This document shows positions 14,623 through 17,627 of a stretch of DNA of 17,627 nt, piece after piece. This DNA comes from CAZUNB01 sp964622235. GTDB lineage: Bacteria; Patescibacteriota; Saccharimonadia; Saccharimonadales; JAGPDM01. The notes under the pieces were generated by a model. That model was not told where the DNA came from, did not search any database, and saw only the letters and a program-made list of their open reading frames with translations. Position 1 is the first letter of the stretch, and each line of letters starts with the position of its first letter. A program made the translations under genes and the position numbers. The stretch is from the NCBI GenBank assembly GCA_964622235.1, contig CAZUNB010000023.1, forward strand, positions 1 to 17,627, in the 5' to 3' direction.

Positions 14623-14900
14623 AACATAGGATAACCTTTAAAAAGCATATTCGGCAGCGGAGACCCAGCTATTGGTAAAGCTTTTCCTGGCGTAGGTGCN
14701 NNNNNNNNNNNNNNNNNNNNNNNNNNNNNNNNNNNNNNNNNNNNNNNNNNNNNNNNNNNNNNNNNNNNNNNNNNNNNNNNNNNNNNNNNNNNNNNNNNNG
14801 CATATTCGGCAGCGGAGACCCAGCTATTGGTAAAGCTTTTCCTGGCGTAGGTGCTCCTCATTACGGATTTGGCTGCAAGACAAGCCCTACTCCTGGGTGA
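14616..14900 (+). CDS. Downstream ORF made of the duplicated C-terminal module with a new tail; contains a gap
   Basis: An ATG at 14616-14618 overlaps the stop of the preceding gene. It opens a frame reading MLKHRITFKS followed by the repeated module IFGSGDPAIGKAFPGVGA, then 100 Ns. After the gap the same module continues in the same frame with a different tail (PHYGFGCKTSPTPG) to a TGA at 14898-14900. The gap is a placeholder. If copies 2 and 3 are one repeat cut by the assembler, the product is a 42-residue peptide. If not, more modules are hidden. There is no own Shine-Dalgarno sequence, so expression would need coupling. It could equally be a silent cassette or debris of duplication. Its end overlaps the opposing gene's stop by 14 bp. 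Confidence 0.45.
14644..14699 (+). repeat. Direct repeat, copy 2 (truncated by the gap)
   Basis: The first 56 bases of the 59-bp repeat are identical to copy 1, then the Ns begin. The copy 1 to copy 2 period is 116 bp. Confidence 0.9.
14700..14799. other. Scaffold gap of exactly 100 N
   Basis: The gap is flanked on both sides by the same repeat. The left flank ends 56 bases into it and the right flank starts exactly at its first base. This is typical of a de Bruijn assembly broken at a repeat, so the true gap length is unknown and could be an overlap. Confidence 0.85.
14800..14858 (+). repeat. Direct repeat, copy 3
   Basis: It is identical to copy 1 over 59 bp and then diverges (CATTACGG in place of GAAGGATT). 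It may be the same physical copy as copy 2. Confidence 0.9.
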
Positions 14901-15684
14901 AAAAAGTAGTCGACAGTATTAGGGTATTTTTAATATAATCTTGTGGTTCTATCGTTCGCCATAATAAGGCAACAACTCCAATGCTCAGCGCGAAGTGGTC
15001 ATCTTTGGTTCTTGTGCGCCAAACAATTCCATTTCGACTAGCTATCAACCAGTCAAAATGACGGATGACGACAGAAGCCGGATACTTGCTGGTTAACTCA
15101 TGTAAAACCTCGACAGCCTTTAAATGCGGCATGTCAGATACGACAGCGGGTGTGATTTTTGCGGTCATTGCCAGTCGTTGAAATTGCCCAAAGTTACAAA
15201 CCAACGTTGTATTTTTACGATCGAGTAAGCTCAAATTTGGGATGAGTTCGAGGCTATCACCAGATAGCACAATCGGTGCGCTTGTTTGCAGAATTGCTCG
15301 CTCGATTGCTTGTGCGGTTTGGCTGTTGCGACCTAAATCTCCTGGGAATATTGTGCCGTCAGATCTCGATATACGCTCAATTATCGTTGCTTCGGCGGAT
15401 AGTGCAAAACCACCACTGACGTCTGCTTCAGTAAAGTGAGCATTTGGATTAGTTTCGAGAAATTTTCGCCAACTTTTTGGTACCAAGATGTTTACACTTG
15501 CAGGTTTTTTCGCTTCGAGTAAACTGTAGGTTTCTTGTACTCGTGTGATATGGTTTTTATCGCCACCGATAACGCTGAAATTCCCACGTTTACTCCTCTG
15601 CTCCGGAATAAGCCACTCTAGGTGCTCAACTTCTTCTTTTGTTGGTTCAATCGTCTTCAGCCATTCTATATCACTTGTGTCCAT
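14887..15684 (-). CDS. Divergent NAD(P)H-hydrate dehydratase-like (YjeF C-terminal/ribokinase-fold) protein
   Basis: The true family repairs hydrated NAD(P)H with ADP or ATP. From the ATG at 15684 the protein has 265 residues. The fold signature can be followed: GNFSVIGGDKNH near the start, an ASVNILVPKSW strand, GDLGRNSQTAQAIERAILQ, then APIVLSGDSLELI and TTLVCNFGQFQRLA. A C-terminal helix pair begins at DDHFALSIGVVALLW. At that point active enzymes have a GTGD motif before the helix; here it reads TKDDHFALSIG. Catalysis is therefore doubtful and the family assignment only moderate. An upstream ATG at 15708 is possible, but TATACT ends 7 nt before the ATG at 15684, as at neighbouring leaderless genes. 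Confidence 0.5.
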   Translation of the reverse strand: MDTSDIEWLKTIEPTKEEVEHLEWLIPEQRSKRGNFSVIGGDKNHITRVQETYSLLEAKKPASVNILVPKSWRKFLETNPNAHFTEADVSGGFALSAEATIIERISRSDGTIFPGDLGRNSQTAQAIERAILQTSAPIVLSGDSLELIPNLSLLDRKNTTLVCNFGQFQRLAMTAKITPAVVSDMPHLKAVEVLHELTSKYPASVVIRHFDWLIASRNGIVWRTRTKDDHFALSIGVVALLWRTIEPQDYIKNTLILSTTFFTQE

Positions 15685-15697
15685 GTCTTTGAGTATA
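15685..15697 (-). promoter_or_regulatory. -10 box of the dehydratase-like gene, leaderless
   Basis: TATACT (15692-15697, minus strand), then 7 nt, then ATG at 15684. Using it places the upstream ATG (15708) outside the transcript. Confidence 0.55.
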
Positions 15698-15733
15698 GCT
15701 CGAATCAAAAAAATTAACAGACCATAAATGCTT

Positions 15734-15767
15734 ATACTTGCAAAACTTATATAGAGACAGTTATTAT
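15734..15767 (+). promoter_or_regulatory. Promoter of the small gene at 15778
   Basis: ATACTTGCAA (15734-15743) contains -35 TTGCAA. An 18-bp spacer leads to TATTAT (15762-15767). The ATG follows after only 10 nt and there is no Shine-Dalgarno sequence. Confidence 0.5.
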
Positions 15768-15777
15768 TGAAAACATA

Positions 15778-16161
15778 ATGGCAGCAGAAAAATCAGCGAA
15801 TGAATCAGCACAAGGACCACCGCCAGAAGTGCCGGTAGTTATTCGTCGTGAGTTTGCGGTTGCAAGAGAAGTCTTTCCTATTGGGGTGGTAGCCGAAGGT
15901 ATTACTGCATACGTAGGTCGCTGCGCGCTAGGTGGAGGTGATTCTCTCAGACAGACCACTCCAGAAGAGGCACTTGGTGTGACATGTGATACATGCATTG
16001 GTTGTGTGGGGATAGTGATGCAGAATAGTCATGGCAACCCTGTCATGGCAGAGTTCACTTCTAGAACACACGACGCAGAGTCAACTGCCGAGCGAATTCG
16101 AGAAATGGTGCCAGATGCATTTGAGACGCCAGATTCACCTCCGTCATTAATATTGAAATAA
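15778..16161 (+). CDS. Small Cys-rich orphan protein
   Basis: The 127-residue product has no recognisable family, signal peptide or membrane helix. A central region GRCALGGGDSL is followed by TPEEALGVTCDTCIGCVG, with C-x2-C-x2-C plus an earlier cysteine, suitable for metal binding or redox chemistry. The ends are acidic and proline-rich. The -35/-10 promoter of the ATRCTTG type lies immediately upstream. The gene converges on the HAD phosphatase gene with 45 bp between stops. The GGCDSF/GGGDSL and PPEA/TPEEA similarities with the Cys-rich product at 11761 are suggestive but too short to claim homology. Confidence 0.65.
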   Translation: MAAEKSANESAQGPPPEVPVVIRREFAVAREVFPIGVVAEGITAYVGRCALGGGDSLRQTTPEEALGVTCDTCIGCVGIVMQNSHGNPVMAEFTSRTHDAESTAERIREMVPDAFETPDSPPSLILK

Positions 16162-16206
16162 ATTTTAGTTTCTCTAGGAGGGTATGGGTACTATAAAAAG
16201 AATCAG

Positions 16207-16911
16207 CTACTCCGTATCGATTAATTCGTAGTTACGATGGCTCCCCGGCTGGAGTTTGTAAATCATGTCCTTACGTTCAACGATAATCTCCCAGCCACTT
16301 TTAACTGCAGCTTTATATAGTTCTCGATTAGGGTTAAAAGCTATTGGTCGCTCAACCATCTTTAGCGTTTCTATGTCTCCCTCGGTGTCACCGACTGCAA
16401 CACTACCTTCAATCGGCAGCGAATGCTCATCTATAATATTTTGCAATAACTTCCCTTTGCCCTCGTGAGTTTTGGTAATTTTGCCACTAAACTTTCCGTC
16501 GGCTTGGTGGTAGCTTTGTCCAACAAATGCATCGAAATTCCAATAGTTAGCAAACTTCTCAACTAATTGTTCTTGGCTTCCTGAAATTGCAATCATAAAG
16601 TAATTAAGTTCCTGAAATTCACGAATTAAATCTCGGGTATAAACATAGACATGTTCGGCCTGACGTTCGACTACTTTCTTTGATACTTCTTCGAAATCAC
16701 TTACAGAAATATTTGGTAATTGGCTTTCTAATAATTCCACAAGATGGTTGCGATACGTCTGGTAGCCGGACTTAGTGCGCCTAGCCCAAGTTTCGTATTT
16801 TGTCTCTGGTAAATCGATGAGTTCTTGACGAGCTAGCTCGTAAACAACCTCAATATATAGACTGCTACGGAAAACAGTCCCATCGATATCAAAAACTGCG
16901 AATTGTTTCAT
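16207..16911 (-). CDS. HAD-superfamily hydrolase, SerB-like (HAD-IB) phosphatase
   Basis: HAD phosphatases form an aspartyl-phosphate intermediate on the first Asp of motif I. All four motifs are present in 234 residues: I, FDIDGT with Asp8 and Asp10; II, Ser110 in IAISGS; III, Lys152 in EGKGK; IV, VGDTEGDIE with Asp175 and Asp179. The helical cap between motifs I and II (about 15-100) and overall length fit the HAD-IB/PF12710 group that includes phosphoserine phosphatase and related enzymes. The substrate cannot be read from sequence. The start is preceded by TG-G-TACCAT and 6 nt, again with no Shine-Dalgarno. The small RNA terminator lies just upstream, isolating it from the trpA transcript. 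Confidence 0.85.
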   Translation of the reverse strand: MKQFAVFDIDGTVFRSSLYIEVVYELARQELIDLPETKYETWARRTKSGYQTYRNHLVELLESQLPNISVSDFEEVSKKVVERQAEHVYVYTRDLIREFQELNYFMIAISGSQEQLVEKFANYWNFDAFVGQSYHQADGKFSGKITKTHEGKGKLLQNIIDEHSLPIEGSVAVGDTEGDIETLKMVERPIAFNPNRELYKAAVKSGWEIIVERKDMIYKLQPGSHRNYELIDTE

Positions 16912-16926
16912 AGTCTTATGGTACCA
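16912..16926 (-). promoter_or_regulatory. Possible extended -10 of the HAD gene
   Basis: TGG-TACCAT (hexamer 16918-16923, minus strand) ends 6 nt before the ATG. The hexamer matches TATAAT at only four positions, so this is weaker than the TATACT examples. Confidence 0.3.
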
Positions 16927-16952
16927 GAAACAGCCAAAGCTGCTACATAACG

Positions 16953-16986
16953 AAAAATCCGATCATGCATTTTATGCAAAATCGGA
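16953..16986 (-). terminator. Intrinsic terminator of the small RNA
   Basis: On the minus strand TCCGAT, a 2-nt mismatch, TGCAT, loop AAA, ATGCA, a 2-nt mismatch and ATCGGA form a symmetrical hairpin. TTTTT follows directly. There is no T-run on the plus-strand side. Confidence 0.8.
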
Positions 16987-17111
16987 TGGAGTATCTATCT
17001 CATTGCTGGGATTCCGCTCTGGTGTTAACCAGGTGGGTGTTCTCATAGCGAGGACAAGTCCCCGCTGGATATTGAACTCCCGTAGCGTTTAGAGTTCAGA
17101 GAAATCCCAGC
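16953..17111 (-). ncRNA. Small structured RNA with own promoter and terminator, class unknown
   Basis: A closing stem pairs AATCCCAGC (17103-17111) with GCTGGGATT (17005-17013), 9 bp. Inside, the minus strand can fold as one long irregular hairpin: CTCTG/CAGAG; a roughly 14-nt asymmetric bubble on each side; GGG-A-GTTC with GAAC-A-CCC; then AGCG-GGGA with its mate around CTTG. It can also form three separate hairpins (CTGGT/ACCAG, AGCG/CGCT, TGAACTC/GAGTTCA). TATACT at 17118-17123 places the start at the first base of the closing stem. A T-run terminator ends the transcript after about 159 nt. The hairpin-bubble-hairpin shape recalls 6S RNA, but it is short and I see no sequence match. SRP RNA, tmRNA and tRNA signatures are absent. 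Confidence 0.6.
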
Positions 17112-17117
17112 TCTTTC

Positions 17118-17145
17118 AGTATACACCTATGGATTATTTTTGCCA
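17118..17145 (-). promoter_or_regulatory. Promoter of the small RNA
   Basis: TATACT (17118-17123) lies 6 nt before the 5' G of the closing stem. TGGCAA (17140-17145) sits 16 bp upstream as a weak -35. Confidence 0.5.
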
Positions 17146-17222
17146 TCTAGTGATGTTTTAGTATGAAGGAAAATGACTCAAAAATGCACCTAAGTAATTA
17201 TTTAGGCGCATAATTTTAGTTA

Positions 17223-17627
17223 CTAAATAAGGTTAAGTAGTGCACTGCCGATAACAGCTGTGTCCGCACCAGAATTGATGACCTTTTTGACATCGTCAGA
17301 TGATTGTATGCCGAAGCCCACAGCTAGTTTTGGATTGCTGCCGAAATTTGCTTTAACTCTCTCAAGATATTGTTTCAGTTCCTTAAATTCAGCATGTTTG
17401 CCGGTCGTTCCAAACTGCGAAACACAGTAAACAATCTCAGGTTTTTTAGTTGCAAGAGCCTGCAGTCTTTCGTCTGGCGTAATTGGTGATATCACTGGTA
17501 GTACCTGAACATTGTTTTTCTCGGCTGAAGCGTATAGATGCTCGTGAGAATCCATGTCATAAGGCATATCAGGGATAATAACACCGTATATACCTGCTTT
17601 CTGGCTATCTGCAAAGAACTTCTCTAC
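17223..17627 (-). CDS. trpA: Tryptophan synthase alpha chain, 5' end cut by window edge
   Basis: TrpA cleaves indole-3-glycerol phosphate to indole, which is channelled to TrpB. The frame stays open to the window edge, giving the last 134 residues. An ATG at 17567 is internal; the sequence before it (GVIIPDMPYD) matches the TrpA block usually written LLVPDLP. Also present are the LPVISPITPDERLQ block, YCVSQFGTTG, and the phosphate-binding AVGFGIQSSDDV and VIGSALLNLI at the C-terminus. The catalytic Glu and Asp lie in the missing half. The next gene downstream is not trp-related; the small RNA follows. Whether trpB precedes it cannot be seen. A related (beta/alpha)8 enzyme is possible but less likely. 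Confidence 0.8.
   Translation of the reverse strand, partial: VEKFFADSQKAGIYGVIIPDMPYDMDSHEHLYASAEKNNVQVLPVISPITPDERLQALATKKPEIVYCVSQFGTTGKHAEFKELKQYLERVKANFGSNPKLAVGFGIQSSDDVKKVINSGADTAVIGSALLNLI

Noticed and set aside
14528..14858. CRISPR array or insertion sequence ends
   Set aside because: The repeats are in frame with a coding module, are too few, and lack regular spacers, terminal inverted repeats or a transposase.
16184..16231. 15-codon ORF MGTIKRISYSVSINS behind AGGAGG
   Set aside because: The spacing of only 2 nt is too short for initiation, and it overlaps the 3' end of the HAD gene.
16953..17111. SRP (4.5S) RNA, tmRNA or tRNA as identity of the small RNA
   Set aside because: No GGAA-capped SRP helix with its AGCAGCC mate, no tag frame, and no cloverleaf with a TTCGA loop.
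1..17627. Recoded TGA as glycine, as in Gracilibacteria or Absconditabacteria
   Set aside because: Genes end sensibly at TGA (GT4 and mreB at ATGA overlaps) and no conserved domain needs TGA read-through.

Overview
The window looks like a scaffold from a small-genome Patescibacteria/CPR bacterium, most plausibly Saccharibacteria (TM7). This is inferred from gene content and compactness: moderate-to-low GC, envelope proteins with long disordered tails (PEGA, DUF4367-like, sortase), convergent genes that touch or overlap, few Shine-Dalgarno sites, and scaffold gaps typical of metagenome or single-cell assemblies. TGA behaves as an ordinary stop and TGG as Trp, so the recoded CPR lineages are not indicated.

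Layout. 1-1040 (-): 3'-truncated DUF3048 (YerB-like) membrane protein. 1157-1636 (+): C-terminal half of an AEC-type permease. 1816-2742 (+): metA with all catalytic residues and Glu111, predicting acetyl-CoA use. 2739-4169 (-): gltX. 4170-4828: gene-free and rich in inverted repeats. 4829-5392 (+): small orphan gene. 5398-6807 (-): tail-anchored-type protein with a DUF4367-like extracellular domain. 6970-9920 (-): operon mreB, GT4 glycosyltransferase, WecG/TagA glycosyltransferase, joined by two ATGA overlaps. 10035-11504 (+): PEGA protein. 11612-12000 (+): small Cys-rich gene split over two frames at a slippery G5A5 run. 12002-13462 (-): sortase. 13573-13661 (+): tRNA-Leu(CAA), whose last 19 bp recur 193 bp downstream around a hairpin-rich insert. 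14041-14900 (+): small orphan gene followed by a duplicated copy of its 3' module with a different tail, interrupted by a gap. 14887-15684 (-): divergent NAD(P)H-hydrate dehydratase-like protein. 15778-16161 (+): small Cys-rich orphan gene. 16207-16911 (-): HAD phosphatase. 16953-17111 (-): strong candidate for an unclassified small RNA with its own promoter and terminator. 17223-17627 (-): 5'-truncated trpA.

How it fits together. The conserved minus-strand genes serve the cell envelope (MreB cytoskeleton, surface glycosyltransferases, sortase, DUF3048) and translation (GltX). Several of them appear to make leaderless mRNAs: a -10 box lies 6-7 nt before the ATG. The small plus-strand orphan genes instead share an ATRCTTG-type -35 region, mostly have Shine-Dalgarno sites, and converge on minus-strand genes. 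They look like an accessory layer. metA and trpA are unexpected in a lineage that usually lacks amino-acid biosynthesis. MreB lacks the paired glutamates of the family's IEEP motif.

All identifications come from reading the sequence and recalling family motifs; no database search was possible.
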